A DNA stretch of 64,000 bases from Paenarthrobacter histidinolovorans (GTDB lineage: Bacteria > Actinomycetota > Actinomycetes > Actinomycetales > Micrococcaceae): positions 124,001-188,000 of the forward strand of contig NZ_BMPM01000007.1 of assembly GCF_014647595.1 (NCBI RefSeq), given 5' to 3'. The notes beneath the pieces were generated by a model. The model did not search any database, was not told the DNA's origin, and worked only from the letters and a program-made list of their open reading frames with translations. The translations under genes and the position numbers were made by a program. This document shows, piece by piece, positions 33,134-43,180 of this stretch (position 1 is the stretch's first letter; every line of letters starts with the position of its first letter).

Positions 33134-34528
33134 ATGTCCCATTCCCTTGCCACCCACCCCGACCGCCTCCTTCCAGCGGACCCGGGGACGCGCAGCATCG
33201 CGCGTTCCTTGTTGGAGCGTGTCCAGGACCTGCCCATCATTTCCCCGCATGGGCACGTGGACGCGGCAGTGATCGAACAGAACACGCCCTTCCCGGATCC
33301 CGCGGCCTTGCTGGTCACCCCGGACCACTACGTCACGCGGCTGATCCATGCATCCGGCGTTCCGCTGGCGCAGCTCCAACCCGGGGCCGGGGCCCGCAAC
33401 ATCTGGCGATCCTTCTGCGAGGCGTGGCCCTTGTTCGATGGCACCGCCTCCGGCTACTGGCTGCGGACCCAGTTCGAGTCGGTCTTCGGGTGGCAGGGTG
33501 AATTGTCTGCAGAGACCGCGGAGGCAAGCTTCGATGCCATTTCGGCCAAGCTCGCGGAGCCCGGGTTCCGCCCTCGTGAGCTCTTCAAGGACTTCAACAT
33601 CGAGGTCCTCGCCACCACGGACGATCCCCTGGACAGCCTGGACAGCCACCGTGCGCTCGCCGCTGACCCGTCGTTCCACGGCCGCGTGGTGCCCACCTTC
33701 CGCCCGGACGCGTACATCAACATCGCGCACCCGGCGTGGACGCCCAACGTGGAGCGTCTCATCGCGGAAGCGTCCGACGGCGGCAGTGGCTACCAGGGGT
33801 ACCTCACCGCCCTTGCGAATCGCCGCCGGTATTTCGTGGACCACGGAGCAGTGTCAGCCGACCACGGCGTGAGGACCCCGGCAACCCTCAAACTGGACCA
33901 GGCCGAGGCGGAAGCGCTGTTCAACAAGGCGCGATCCGGCCAAGCCACGAGCCTGGACCGCGACGTGTTCGAAGCCCACATGATGTACCAGATGGCGCGG
34001 ATGTCGGTGGAAGACGGCCTGGTGATGACCATCCACCCAGGCTCCTTCCGCAACCACCACCAGCCCACCTTCGAAGCCTTCGGAGCAGACACCGGCCACG
34101 ACATCCCCGTGGCCACCAACTACACCGAGGCTGTCCGGCCGTTGCTGCAGGACTTCGGGACCGCCAAGGACTTCCACCTGGTGCTGTTCACCCTCGATGA
34201 GACCGTCTTCTCCCGCGAACTCGCCCCACTTGCAGGCTTTTACCCCTCGGTCTACATCGGCGCCCCGTGGTGGTTCCTGGATGCGCCCGATGCCATGCTC
34301 CGGTTCCGTTCGGCCGTCACGGAAACCGCCGGTTTTTCCAGGTCGTCAGGGTTCATCGATGACACCCGGGCCTTCTGCTCCATTCCCGCACGGCACGACG
34401 CCTCCCGCAGGATTGAAGCCTCGTTCCTTGCGCGGCTGGTTGCCGAGCACCGCATCAGCGAGGACCGCGCGCACGAGTTGATTGTCGACGTCGTCGATTC
34501 TTCCCCGCGAAGGGTCTTCAAACTGTGA
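33134..34528 (+). CDS. uxaC: Glucuronate (uronate) isomerase
   Basis: 464 residues. Converts D-glucuronate to D-fructuronate, or galacturonate to tagaturonate. Amidohydrolase-fold member: metal ligands in ISPHGHVDAAV (HxH), FKDFNIEVLATTDDPLDSLDSH, VVPTFRPDAYIN, MTIHPGSFRNHH, and the C-terminal YIGAPWWFLDAPDAMLRFR and GFIDDTRAFCSIPARHD segments, all characteristic of UxaC. AAAGGCTG precedes ATG. Its position before a mannitol-dehydrogenase-type reductase and ManD points to the glucuronate branch. Confidence 0.95.
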   Translation: MSHSLATHPDRLLPADPGTRSIARSLLERVQDLPIISPHGHVDAAVIEQNTPFPDPAALLVTPDHYVTRLIHASGVPLAQLQPGAGARNIWRSFCEAWPLFDGTASGYWLRTQFESVFGWQGELSAETAEASFDAISAKLAEPGFRPRELFKDFNIEVLATTDDPLDSLDSHRALAADPSFHGRVVPTFRPDAYINIAHPAWTPNVERLIAEASDGGSGYQGYLTALANRRRYFVDHGAVSADHGVRTPATLKLDQAEAEALFNKARSGQATSLDRDVFEAHMMYQMARMSVEDGLVMTIHPGSFRNHHQPTFEAFGADTGHDIPVATNYTEAVRPLLQDFGTAKDFHLVLFTLDETVFSRELAPLAGFYPSVYIGAPWWFLDAPDAMLRFRSAVTETAGFSRSSGFIDDTRAFCSIPARHDASRRIEASFLARLVAEHRISEDRAHELIVDVVDSSPRRVFKL

Positions 34529-35853
34529 GTGCCGGGCAGACGCCCCCGAGGCTGAGCCGGGCCACTGCGTTTCCGGGGCAGGCCACTCCGCCGGTCAGGA
34601 TGGTGCACCTGGGCCTGGGCGCTTTTCACCGTTCCCACCAGGCCTGGTACACCCAGCACGCCGGAGACGCTGCCGATTGGGGGATTGCGGCCTTCACGGG
34701 GCGCCGGCCTGACGCTGCGGAGATCCTGACGGAGCAGGACGGCGTCTTCACTGTGGTGGAGCGGTCAGGCGTGGGCGACAGCTTCGAGCTCATCGGCAGC
34801 ATTGTCGAAGCCGTGGATGGTTCCGACGTCCGGCGGTTGGCCGGGCTTGTGGCGGCCCCCAGTACGGTTGTTGTCACGCTGACCATCACAGAAGCGGCGT
34901 ATGCGGCGGCCGGGGCGGGAACCCCGCTGGCACGCCTGGTCACGGCGCTCGCCGCCCGCAAGGACGCCGACGCCGGGCCGATCGCCGTGGTCAGTTGCGA
35001 CAACCTTGCCGAAAACGGCCTGGTGGCCCGGAAGGCGGTGCAGGCCCTCGCGGAGGCGACTGACCCGGCCTTGGGCGAATGGATCAACGCCAACGTGAGC
35101 TTCGTGTCCACTTCCGTGGACCGGATCACGCCGCGGACCACCCCTGAGGACCTTGTGGAAGTCGCCGAACAGTGCGGCTACCGGGATGAGGCTGCCGTGG
35201 TGGCTGAACCGTTCCACAACTGGATCCTCAGCGGTGACTTTCCCGGCGGGCGTCCCCGGTGGGAGGAGGCAGGCGCGATTTTCGTGGAGGACATCGAGCC
35301 CTATGAGAACCGCAAACTCTGGCTCCTCAACGGGGCGCACTCCATCCTTGCCTACGCCGGCCTGGTCCGGGGCCACGCGACCGTGGCGGAAGCGTTGTCC
35401 GACGACGTCTGCAGGTCCGCCGTGGAGGAGTTTTGGGACGAAGCCTCCCGCCATCTGCCAGATGAAGGGCTGGATATTCCCGGCTACCGGAAAGCCCTGC
35501 TTGATCGGTTCGGCAACTCACGGATCGCCCACCATTTGACGCAAATTGCCATGGATGGAACAACCAAGTTGCGGATGCGCGCCCTGCCTGTCCTGGCCGC
35601 TGAACGTGCCCTTGGCCGTTCCGGAGACGGCGCCGCGCGCATGATCGCGGCATGGATCGCGTACTTGTCCGCCACGGAAGACTTCCAGGATCCCCTGGCA
35701 GATGACATCAGAACCGCAAAAACGCTCGACGGCGAGCAGCGCACCGCTGCGCTGCTGGGGCTCATCAGCCCCGGGCTGGCCGAGGACAGTGCCTTGGTTT
35801 CCCATATTCACCGGCAGCAAGACGCCATTGCCGCTCCCCGCACCCACGCATAG
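34525..35853 (+). CDS. uxuB: Mannitol dehydrogenase family protein, probable D-fructuronate reductase (mannonate oxidoreductase)
   Basis: 442 residues; GTG start overlaps the uxaC stop. Polyol dehydrogenase long-chain family: [18 protein letters not shown] (NAD site), [33 protein letters not shown], and the catalytic-lysine region [17 protein letters not shown]. Reduces D-fructuronate to D-mannonate with NADH. The specificity is inferred from its place between UxaC and mannonate dehydratase; mannitol or tagaturonate activity is formally possible. Confidence 0.9.
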   Translation: MSAGQTPPRLSRATAFPGQATPPVRMVHLGLGAFHRSHQAWYTQHAGDAADWGIAAFTGRRPDAAEILTEQDGVFTVVERSGVGDSFELIGSIVEAVDGSDVRRLAGLVAAPSTVVVTLTITEAAYAAAGAGTPLARLVTALAARKDADAGPIAVVSCDNLAENGLVARKAVQALAEATDPALGEWINANVSFVSTSVDRITPRTTPEDLVEVAEQCGYRDEAAVVAEPFHNWILSGDFPGGRPRWEEAGAIFVEDIEPYENRKLWLLNGAHSILAYAGLVRGHATVAEALSDDVCRSAVEEFWDEASRHLPDEGLDIPGYRKALLDRFGNSRIAHHLTQIAMDGTTKLRMRALPVLAAERALGRSGDGAARMIAAWIAYLSATEDFQDPLADDIRTAKTLDGEQRTAALLGLISPGLAEDSALVSHIHRQQDAIAAPRTHA

Positions 35854-35876
35854 ACCCTTGGAAGGATTGCCACACC

Positions 35877-37106
35877 ATGAAAATCATTGCTGCTGAAGTC
35901 TTTGTGACCAGCCCGTCCCGTAACTTTGTTACTTTGCGTATCACCACGGAGGACGGTGTGACGGGCATTGGTGACGCGACGCTCAACGGCCGTGAACTCG
36001 CCGTTGCCGCGTACCTGAAGGAGCACGTGGCGCAGTTGCTGATCGGTAAGGATCCGCACCGGATCGAGGACACCTGGCAGTTCCTGTACCGCAGCTCCTA
36101 CTGGCGCCGTGGCCCCGTGACCATGGCGGCGATTGCCGCCGTCGACATGGCCTTGTGGGATATCAAGGGCAAGGTGGCCGGGCTGCCGGTCTATCAGTTG
36201 CTGGGCGGTGCTTCCCGCAATGGCCTGCGCGCCTACGGCCACGCCTCGGGTGCGGATATTCCGTCGTTGTTCGACTCTGTCCGGGAGCACTTGGAGTTGG
36301 GCTACAAGTCCATCCGCATCCAGACCGCGATCCCCGGGATCAAGGCCGTGTACGGTGTGGCTGCCCAGGCACAGGCCTCGGGCGAGCGTTATGACTACGA
36401 ACCCGCCGGCCGCGGTACCTTCCCGCTGGAGGAGGACTGGGACACCCGCGCCTACCTGCGCCACCTGCCCACTGTGTTTGAAGCAGTGCGCAACGAGTTC
36501 GGCCCCGAGATCCCGCTGCTGCACGATGGCCACCACCGCATGACCCCCATCCAGGCCGCCAAGCTCGGCAAAGCCCTGGAGCCCTATGACCTCTTCTGGT
36601 TGGAGGACTGCACCCCGGCCGAAAACCAGGAAGGCCTGCGCCTGGTCCGGCAGCACACCACCACCCCGCTGGCCATCGGTGAAATCTTCAACACGGTGTT
36701 CGACTTCCAGACCCTCATCAAAGAGCAACTGATCGACTACGTCCGTGCGGCCTCCACCCACTTCGGTGGTATTTCACCGTTGAAGAAGGTCATGGACTTC
36801 GCCGCGCAGTACCAGATCAAGTCCGGTTTCCACGGCCCCACGGACATCTCCCCGGTAGGTTTTGCCGCCCAGCTGCACGTGGGCCTGGCCATCCACAACT
36901 ACGGCATCCAGGAGTACATGCAGCACTCGGACAAGACCAACGAAGTCTTCCAGCAGTCCATGACCTTCAAGGACGGCTACCTGCACCCCGGCGAGAACCC
37001 CGGTATCGGCGTCGAATTCAACGAGGAAGCCGCTGCCGCATTCCCGTACCAGCAGGCCTACCTGCCCTACAACCGGCTCGTGGACGGCACTGTTCATGAT
37101 TGGTAA
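35877..37106 (+). CDS. manD: D-mannonate dehydratase, enolase superfamily (ManD/RspA type)
   Basis: 409 residues, the ManD length. Dehydrates D-mannonate to 2-keto-3-deoxy-D-gluconate using Mg2+. Enolase-superfamily markers: [46 protein letters not shown], the [13 protein letters not shown] and [19 protein letters not shown] metal-binding acids, AIGEIFN, and [18 protein letters not shown]. It is the enolase-type analogue of UxuA. GGAAGG precedes ATG. Its last codons and stop are part of a short duplication that also contains the gluconokinase start. Confidence 0.94.
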   Translation: MKIIAAEVFVTSPSRNFVTLRITTEDGVTGIGDATLNGRELAVAAYLKEHVAQLLIGKDPHRIEDTWQFLYRSSYWRRGPVTMAAIAAVDMALWDIKGKVAGLPVYQLLGGASRNGLRAYGHASGADIPSLFDSVREHLELGYKSIRIQTAIPGIKAVYGVAAQAQASGERYDYEPAGRGTFPLEEDWDTRAYLRHLPTVFEAVRNEFGPEIPLLHDGHHRMTPIQAAKLGKALEPYDLFWLEDCTPAENQEGLRLVRQHTTTPLAIGEIFNTVFDFQTLIKEQLIDYVRAASTHFGGISPLKKVMDFAAQYQIKSGFHGPTDISPVGFAAQLHVGLAIHNYGIQEYMQHSDKTNEVFQQSMTFKDGYLHPGENPGIGVEFNEEAAAAFPYQQAYLPYNRLVDGTVHDW

Positions 37107-37124
37107 GGCGGTCATGATTGGTAA
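37094..37124 (+). repeat. 13-bp repeat at the manD-gluconokinase junction
   Basis: TCATGATTGGTAA at 37094-37106 and 37112-37124, an 18-base period. Copy 1 holds the manD stop (TAA 37104-37106) and an ATG (37096). Copy 2 gives a second in-frame ATG (37114) for the kinase. Confidence 0.85.
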
Positions 37125-37656
37125 AGAGGGTTCTGGTGCTCGCCACCACATCGTGGTGATGGGTGTTGCCGGCTGCGGCAAGAGCACGGTGGGTGCCGCC
37201 CTCGCCGAACGGCTCGGCGCTGGCTTTCTCGACGGCGATTCGCTGCACCCGCAGGCGAACATCGACAAGATGGCCTCGGGTACTCCGCTGAACGACGACG
37301 ACCGCGCCCCATGGCTGGCCGAAATCGGAAGGCGGTTCCCGGCGTCGGACGCTTCCTTGGTGATCGCGTGCAGCGCGCTCAAGCGCTCCTACCGGGACAT
37401 CATCCGCAGCGCCGACCCGTCCGTGGTGTTCGTACACCTGCAAGGGACGCGCGAACTGTTGGACGCCCGCATGAAGGCGCGGCCCGGACACTTCATGCCG
37501 GCGTCGTTGCTGGACTCCCAACTGGCCACCCTGGAACCTTTGCAGGACGACGAAACCGGGGTGGTGGTGGATATCGCACAGCCCATCGAGGACATCGTGA
37601 ATCATGTGGGGGCGGCCCTGACGGGACTCAAGGACGCAACGACGGAGCGCGTCTGA
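37114..37656 (+). CDS. gntK: Gluconokinase
   Basis: 180 residues. Phosphorylates D-gluconate to 6-phosphogluconate. P-loop VVMGVAGCGKSTVGAALAERLGAGFLDGDSLHPQANIDKMASGTPLNDDDRAPWL is the GntK signature; IACSALKRSYRDIIR and HFMPASLLDSQLATLEPL follow. I prefer ATG 37114, which has AAGGCGG upstream; ATG 37096, overlapping manD, would add six residues (MIGKAV). Last gene of the operon before the hairpin at 37698. Lets gluconate from the same diet enter the pentose phosphate pathway; no KDG kinase or aldolase is present in the window. Confidence 0.92.
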   Translation: MIGKEGSGARHHIVVMGVAGCGKSTVGAALAERLGAGFLDGDSLHPQANIDKMASGTPLNDDDRAPWLAEIGRRFPASDASLVIACSALKRSYRDIIRSADPSVVFVHLQGTRELLDARMKARPGHFMPASLLDSQLATLEPLQDDETGVVVDIAQPIEDIVNHVGAALTGLKDATTERV

Positions 37657-37697
37657 AGCGCTGTTGTTTGCGCCCGCCTCCATTGAGGTACTCCTCA

Positions 37698-37730
37698 AAC
37701 CCGGTATCGCCCACAGGGCGGTGCCGGGTT
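37698..37730 (+). terminator. Terminator at the end of the glucuronate operon
   Basis: AACCCGG (37698-37704) pairs with CCGGGTT (37724-37730), with CGCCC/GGGCG continuing inside, followed by TTTGTC. Confidence 0.7.
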
Positions 37731-37756
37731 TTGTCGTCCGGGGAGCGGCGCGGGTC

Positions 37757-37865
37757 ATTGTGAACGCTAACAACGTTGTAAATCAAGACTTTGGCAAGGG
37801 GTGGTTCACTGCAGCCATTTCGTGATCTGCAGCACTTGACCGCGAGTATTGTTAGCGTTCACAAT
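37757..37865 (+). promoter_or_regulatory. Promoter region of the ChvE-type operon with two inverted 17-bp operators
   Basis: ATTGTGAACGCTAACAA (37757-37773) is repeated as its exact reverse complement at 37849-37865, centres 92 bp apart. Each resembles a LacI-family site (TGTTAGCG..CACA). The right copy overlaps a candidate promoter: TTGACC (37836-37841), 18-base spacer, CACAAT (37860-37865). Spacing suggests DNA looping by a tetrameric LacI protein, probably the 42088 product. The remaining ~130 bases to the GTG at 38000 are an untranslated leader with no motif I can name. Confidence 0.72.
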
Positions 37866-37999
37866 GGCAGTCGCAATACCTTTTGAACGGCTTGTGCAGC
37901 CCCCAGCACGCAGGCCTCATCCAGCTTCACCGTGCCGGACGCGCAGATGCTCCGGCTGCATCAGAGTTCGCGGCACTGCTGCCGCGGAAGGAGAGCAAC

Positions 38000-39124
38000 G
38001 TGAGATTGAAAAAACTCCTGGGCGCCGTAGCGGTTGTCCTAACCTTGACCGTCGGAGCCACAGGCTGCGGCAGCCGTGGAGGCGCGGCGGAGTCTTCCAG
38101 CAGCGCAAAGCCCAGCGATTCGCTGGTGGGCATTTCGATGCCGACCCAGACGTCGGAGCGTTGGATCGCAGATGGTGCCAATGTTGAGAAGTCCCTGAAG
38201 GACCTCGGCTACAAGACGGACCTGCAGTTCGCCAACGATGACATCCCCACGCAGGTTTCCCAGATTGAGAACATGCTGACCAAGGGTGCGAAGGCACTCA
38301 TCATCGCAGCCATCGACGGCACCACGCTGACGGACGTCCTGGCGAAGGCCAAGGAACAGAACGTCAAGGTCATCGCTTACGACCGCCTCATCAACGGAAC
38401 GCCGAACGTGGATTACTACACCACGTTCGACAACTACACCGTGGGCGTCCAGCAGGCCACATCACTGCTGACGGGTCTGGGACTCGTTGATGCCAGCGGC
38501 AAGAAGGTAGAGGGCAAGGGCCCGTTCAACGTCGAATTGTTCGCGGGCAGCCCGGACGACAACAACGCCAACTTCTTCTGGACCGGCGCAATGGACACCC
38601 TCAAGCCGTACCTGGATGCAGGCACCTTGAAGGTCCCCAGCGGCCAGACCAAGTTCGAGCAGGCAGCCATCCTCCGCTGGCAGGCACCCGTTGCCCAGAA
38701 GCGCATGGAAGACATCCTTACCTCGGCTTACAGCTCCGGCACCAAGCTGGATGGCGTGCTGTCCCCGTATGACGGCCTGTCCATCGGCATCATTTCCGCC
38801 CTGACCAGCACCGGCGGCTACTCCACCGGCAAGCTCCCGGTTGTGACCGGCCAGGACGCCGAAAAGGGTTCCGTGAAGTCCATCATCGCCGGCGAGCAAT
38901 ACTCCACCATCTTCAAGGACACCCGCCAGCTGGGCGCGCAGGCCGTGAAAATGGTTGACGCAGTACTCAAGGGCAGTGAGCCCGAAACCAACGACACCAA
39001 GACCTACAACAACAAGGTCAAGGTTGTTCCGGCCTACCTTCTGAAGTCCGTCATCATCACCAAGGACAACTACAAGAAGGAACTCATCGACTCGGGCTAC
39101 TACACCGAAGCCGACGTCAAGTAA
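38000..39124 (+). CDS. chvE: Sugar ABC transporter, ChvE-type substrate-binding lipoprotein
   Basis: 374 residues from GTG 38000, set by AAGGAGAG. Signal peptide with lipobox-like GATGCG (Cys at about 22), then a periplasmic-binding-protein type 1 fold ([116 protein letters not shown]). ChvE relatives bind aldoses such as glucose, galactose, arabinose or xylose, and some bind uronates. First gene of the chvE-gguA-gguB-lacI unit. Confidence 0.92.
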   Translation: MRLKKLLGAVAVVLTLTVGATGCGSRGGAAESSSSAKPSDSLVGISMPTQTSERWIADGANVEKSLKDLGYKTDLQFANDDIPTQVSQIENMLTKGAKALIIAAIDGTTLTDVLAKAKEQNVKVIAYDRLINGTPNVDYYTTFDNYTVGVQQATSLLTGLGLVDASGKKVEGKGPFNVELFAGSPDDNNANFFWTGAMDTLKPYLDAGTLKVPSGQTKFEQAAILRWQAPVAQKRMEDILTSAYSSGTKLDGVLSPYDGLSIGIISALTSTGGYSTGKLPVVTGQDAEKGSVKSIIAGEQYSTIFKDTRQLGAQAVKMVDAVLKGSEPETNDTKTYNNKVKVVPAYLLKSVIITKDNYKKELIDSGYYTEADVK

Positions 39125-39137
39125 CCACCTCCTCCAT

Positions 39138-39199
39138 CTGTGGCCCCACCGACCTGTGCTGCAGCGCGCAATTTCCAACGCGCAGCGGTGGGGCCACAG
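39138..39199 (+). other. Large intercistronic stem-loop between the binding protein and its ATPase
   Basis: CTGTGGCCCCACCG (39138-39151) pairs perfectly over 14 bp with CGGTGGGGCCACAG (39186-39199). An inner GCGCG/CGCGC stem is nested in the loop. Such hairpins after binding-protein genes usually protect the upstream mRNA or cause partial termination, giving more binding protein than ATPase and permease. Confidence 0.75.
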
Positions 39200-39262
39200 C
39201 ATCCCCAGAGCCTGTCGAGTCCTCGGCCCGGCCAAGTTTCAACCAGTCAGCGGGAATTGACG

Positions 39263-40792
39263 ATGAACGTACCCATTCTTCAAATGCGAGGAATCACCAA
39301 GACTTTCCCCGGTGTAAAAGCCCTCCAGGACGTCACCTTGGACGTCAACCGAGGTGAGGTTCACGCCATTTGTGGTGAGAACGGAGCCGGGAAATCCACC
39401 CTCATGAAAGTGTTGTCCGGCGTCTACGCCCACAACACTTTCGACGGCGACATTCTGTTCGAGAATGAAGCCTGCGAATTTTCGAGCATCACGGACAGCG
39501 AGAAGCGCGGCATCGTGATCATCCACCAGGAACTGGCGCTGAGCCCCTACCTGTCGATTGCGGAGAACATTTACCTCGGCAACGAGCTGGCCAGGAATGG
39601 CTGGGTGGAATGGCGCAAGACCAACCTGGAGGCCGCCAAGCTGCTGGCGCGCGTGGGCCTGAGCGAAAATCCCGTAACGCCCATCCAGCACATCAGTGTG
39701 GGCAAGCAGCAGCTCGTGGAGATTGCCAAGGCACTCTCCAAAGAGGTGAAGCTGCTCATCCTGGATGAGCCCACCGCAGCGCTGAACGACGAAGACTCCG
39801 ACCACCTGCTGGACCTCATCCTGCACCTCAAAGGCCAGGGCGTCACCAGCATCATCATCAGCCACAAGCTCAACGAGATCCGCAAGGTGGCCGACGCCGT
39901 CACCATCATCCGCGATGGCAAGTCCATCGAGACACTGCGCCTGGACCAGGGGCAGATCACGCAGGAGCGCATCATCCGCGGCATGGTGGGACGCGACCTC
40001 GAAAGCCTGTACCCGGACCGGACCCCCAACATCGGCGAAGAAGTCCTCCGCATCGAGGATTGGACGGTCCAGCATCCACAGGACCACTCGCGCATGGTGG
40101 TCAGCAACGCCAACCTGACGGTCCGGAAGGGGGAGGTTGTTGGTTTGGCCGGCCTGATGGGTGCGGGCAGGACCGAACTCGCAATGAGTGTTTTCGGCCG
40201 CACCTACGGCCGCGCGGTCTCCGGCAAGGTTTACAAGTATGGCCAGGAGATCAACACGTCCACGGTTTCGGATGCCATCGAGCACGGCATTGCCTATGCC
40301 ACCGAGGACCGGAAGCACTACGGCCTGAACCTGATAGAAGACATCAAGCGGAATATTTCCATGGCCGCCCTGAACAAGCTGGCCAAACGTGGTTGGGTGG
40401 ACGGCAACCAGGAAACCACGGTGGCCAACCACTACCGCAAGAGCATGAACATCAAAGCCCCCTCGGTTGCCGCGATCACGGGCAAGCTCTCCGGCGGAAA
40501 CCAGCAAAAAGTGGTGCTCAGTAAATGGATGTTCTCCGACCCCGACGTCCTGATCCTGGACGAACCCACGCGCGGGATCGACGTCGGCGCCAAGTTTGAG
40601 ATCTACACGATCATCGCTGAGCTGGCGGCTTCGGGGAAAGCGGTGATTGTGATCTCCTCCGAACTGCCGGAACTCCTGGGTATCTGCGACAGGATCTACA
40701 CGCTCTCAGCGGGGCGCATCACCGGCGAGGTCCCCATCGCCGAAGCCACCCAGGAAACCCTCATGCACTACATGACTCAAGAGAAGGAATAG
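39263..40792 (+). CDS. gguA: Sugar ABC transporter ATP-binding protein (two nucleotide-binding domains)
   Basis: 509 residues. Two tandem ABC domains: first Walker [18 protein letters not shown], signature [17 protein letters not shown], Walker [12 protein letters not shown]; second domain with the degenerate [16 protein letters not shown], signature [16 protein letters not shown] and [16 protein letters not shown]. This is the MglA/XylG layout. Start at ATG 39263 ([10 protein letters not shown]); upstream in-frame sequence runs into the stem-loop. Powers import through GguB, 5 bases downstream. Confidence 0.95.
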   Translation: MNVPILQMRGITKTFPGVKALQDVTLDVNRGEVHAICGENGAGKSTLMKVLSGVYAHNTFDGDILFENEACEFSSITDSEKRGIVIIHQELALSPYLSIAENIYLGNELARNGWVEWRKTNLEAAKLLARVGLSENPVTPIQHISVGKQQLVEIAKALSKEVKLLILDEPTAALNDEDSDHLLDLILHLKGQGVTSIIISHKLNEIRKVADAVTIIRDGKSIETLRLDQGQITQERIIRGMVGRDLESLYPDRTPNIGEEVLRIEDWTVQHPQDHSRMVVSNANLTVRKGEVVGLAGLMGAGRTELAMSVFGRTYGRAVSGKVYKYGQEINTSTVSDAIEHGIAYATEDRKHYGLNLIEDIKRNISMAALNKLAKRGWVDGNQETTVANHYRKSMNIKAPSVAAITGKLSGGNQQKVVLSKWMFSDPDVLILDEPTRGIDVGAKFEIYTIIAELAASGKAVIVISSELPELLGICDRIYTLSAGRITGEVPIAEATQETLMHYMTQEKE

Positions 40793-40797
40793 CCACC

Positions 40798-42081
40798 ATG
40801 TCCGCCCTACGAGAATCCCTTGGCTTCCTCACAAGCCGCCTCCGCCAGGTTGGCATCTTCGTCGCCCTGATCCTGATCGTCATCCTCTTCCAGGTCCTCA
40901 CCGACGGCATCCTCCTCGAACCCCAGAACGTCACCAACCTGGTGGTCCAGAACAGCTACATCCTGATCCTTGCCATTGGCATGGTGATGGTCATCATCGC
41001 CGGCCACATCGACCTCTCCGTCGGCTCGATCGCGGGCTTCATCGGCGCCGTGGCAGGTGTGATGATCGTGCACTGGGGCTGGGCCTGGTGGCTTGCCATC
41101 CCGGCGTGCCTCCTGGTGGGGGCCCTTGTTGGTGCATGGCAGGGTTACTGGATCGCCTACGTCGGCATCCCCGCATTCATCGTCACCCTGGCCGGAATGC
41201 TGATCTTCCGTGGTTTGACCCTGATTACCCTCAAGAACCAGCAGATCACCCCGTTCCCGAACGAACTGCGCGCCCTCGGTGGCGGCTTCCTGCCGGACAT
41301 CTCCGGCGGCACGTCCGTCCTTGAATGGTTGACAGTGATCCTGGGTGTTGGCGGTACGGCTGCCATCCTTTTCCAGGCTTTGAAGGAACGCCGGGTCCGC
41401 CGCAAGTTCAATCTCGAGAACGAACCGATGGCTTGGTTCGCCGTCAAGAACGGTTTCATCGCGCTCCTGATGCTCATCATCACCTTCCTCCTGGCCAGCT
41501 ACCGTGGAACCCCGATTGTCCTGGTTGTCCTGGCAGTCCTTGTGATTCTGTACTCGGCCCTGATGAGCAACAGCATCTTCGGCCGCCACACCTATGCCAT
41601 TGGCGGCAACCTCCACGCCGCCGAGCTGTCCGGTATCAAGACCAAGAAGGTCACCTTCCGGCTCTTCGTCAACATGGGCGTCCTGGCTGCACTGGCGGGC
41701 TTGGTCTTCACGGCCCGCCTGAACTCGGCACAGCCCGCCGGCGGCACCGGTTTCGAGTTGGACTCCATCGCTGCGGCCTTCATCGGCGGCGCAGCTGTCC
41801 AAGGCGGCATCGGCACCGTGGCGGGAGCCATGATCGGTGGCCTGATCATGGGCGTCCTGAACAACGGTATGTCCATCCTTGGCCTGGGCACCGATTACCA
41901 GCAGCTCATCAAGGGCCTGGTGCTTTTGCTGGCTGTCGGCTTCGACATCTTCAACAAGAACCGGACCGGTGCCGGTGGAGGGTCCTCCATGGGCCGCCGT
42001 TTCAAGTGGAAGACCACACCCCCGGCAACCGAGGCAGCTCCGGCAGCCAAGGCGGAGCCCGTGGGCGTCGACGCGAAGTAG
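40798..42081 (+). CDS. gguB: Sugar ABC transporter permease, GguB/XylH type
   Basis: 427 residues, 10 or more helices of the BPD_transp_2 family: VVQNSYILILAIGMVMVIIAGHIDLSVGSIAGF (the HIDLSVGS signature), AYVGIPAFIVTLAGMLIFRG, GGNLHAAELSGIKTKKVTF, ARLNSAQPAGGTGFELDSIAAAFIGGAAVQGG. An extra soluble loop (about 170-215) and a C-terminal Ala/Pro tail are seen. Forms the channel for the ChvE-type importer. Confidence 0.94.
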   Translation: MSALRESLGFLTSRLRQVGIFVALILIVILFQVLTDGILLEPQNVTNLVVQNSYILILAIGMVMVIIAGHIDLSVGSIAGFIGAVAGVMIVHWGWAWWLAIPACLLVGALVGAWQGYWIAYVGIPAFIVTLAGMLIFRGLTLITLKNQQITPFPNELRALGGGFLPDISGGTSVLEWLTVILGVGGTAAILFQALKERRVRRKFNLENEPMAWFAVKNGFIALLMLIITFLLASYRGTPIVLVVLAVLVILYSALMSNSIFGRHTYAIGGNLHAAELSGIKTKKVTFRLFVNMGVLAALAGLVFTARLNSAQPAGGTGFELDSIAAAFIGGAAVQGGIGTVAGAMIGGLIMGVLNNGMSILGLGTDYQQLIKGLVLLLAVGFDIFNKNRTGAGGGSSMGRRFKWKTTPPATEAAPAAKAEPVGVDAK

Positions 42082-42087
42082 CGTCCG

Positions 42088-43170
42088 ATGCCACGCGGTG
42101 AACAGCCGCCCACACTGCGGCCCCGGGTATTGCCCGGGGCCGCCCCCGATTCACCGAGCCGGCCGCCGGTGATGGGGGATGTGGCCAAGATGGCCGGGGT
42201 CTCGCACCAAACAGTTTCCCGTGTCCTGAACGACCACCCGAACGTCAGCCACAACACCAGGCAACGGGTTGAAGCGGCGATAGCCCGCCTCGGCTACCGC
42301 CGGAACACCGCCGCACGCAGCCTGGTGACGCGGCGGTCCCGGACCATTGGTGTTCTTGCCTGCGAAACTGGACAGTTCGGACCGGCGAACACGTTGCTCG
42401 GAGTTGAGCAGGCGGGCAGGGAAGCAGGGTACTTCGTCAGCATCGCGAACCTTCGCGAAGTGACAAGTGACAGCATCAACGACGCCATGGGCCACTTCCG
42501 CAGCCAATCCGTGGACGGCATCGTCATTCTGGTCCCACATCCCGATGTCCTTGCGGCCTTGGACGACGTTTCAGTACCCGTGCCCATCGTGGCCGTTGGG
42601 GCCGGTGCGGGAAACCAACTCACCGGGGCGTCCCTCAACCAGCGTCTGGGGGCCCGGCTGGCCGTGGAACACCTGATCGGACTGGGACACCGCAGCATCG
42701 CGCATATTTCCGGGCCAACACACTGGATTGACGCCGCCGAACGCATCGAGGGCTGGCGGGAGGCAATGGGCGCGGCCGGACTCGAAGCGGACGTCCTGCT
42801 CCAGGGCGCCTGGGATGCCGCATCCGGTTACCAGGCCGGACTGGAACTCATCGACTACGGCTCCGTGACCGCTGTGTTCGTGGCGAATGACCAGATGGCC
42901 GTCGGAGTCCTCCGCGCACTCCAGGAAGCGGGCCGCCACGTACCCGGCGATATCAGCGTGGTGGGGTACGACGACCAGCCGGAGGCCGGGTTCTTCATGC
43001 CTCCCTTGACCACCATCAAACAGGACTTCGAAGAACTCGGACGCAAGACCATGGAAGAGATGCTGCACCAGCTGGAGGGGCAGGCCGGAACCCGGGACCA
43101 GATTGTGGATCCGCGTTTGGTCATCAGGGCAACCACGGCGGCGCCAGCACACTCTACGGCGGCACACTAA
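42088..43170 (+). CDS. LacI family regulator of the ChvE-Ggu operon
   Basis: 360 residues. HTH VMGDVAKMAGVSHQTVSRVLNDHPNVSHNTRQRVEAAIARLGYRRNTAARSLVTRRS, then a sugar-binding sensor (IGVLACETGQFGPANTLLGVE, GHRSIAHISGPTHWIDAAERIEGWREA, VFVANDQMAVGVLRALQEAGRHVPGDISVVGYDDQPEAGFFMPPLTTIKQDF). Six bases after gguB, so made with the transporter and probably binding the 37757-37865 operators. About 28 residues precede the usual LacI start; ATG 42172 is an alternative. Confidence 0.92.
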   Translation: MPRGEQPPTLRPRVLPGAAPDSPSRPPVMGDVAKMAGVSHQTVSRVLNDHPNVSHNTRQRVEAAIARLGYRRNTAARSLVTRRSRTIGVLACETGQFGPANTLLGVEQAGREAGYFVSIANLREVTSDSINDAMGHFRSQSVDGIVILVPHPDVLAALDDVSVPVPIVAVGAGAGNQLTGASLNQRLGARLAVEHLIGLGHRSIAHISGPTHWIDAAERIEGWREAMGAAGLEADVLLQGAWDAASGYQAGLELIDYGSVTAVFVANDQMAVGVLRALQEAGRHVPGDISVVGYDDQPEAGFFMPPLTTIKQDFEELGRKTMEEMLHQLEGQAGTRDQIVDPRLVIRATTAAPAHSTAAH

Positions 43171-43180
43171 ACTAGGAGCC

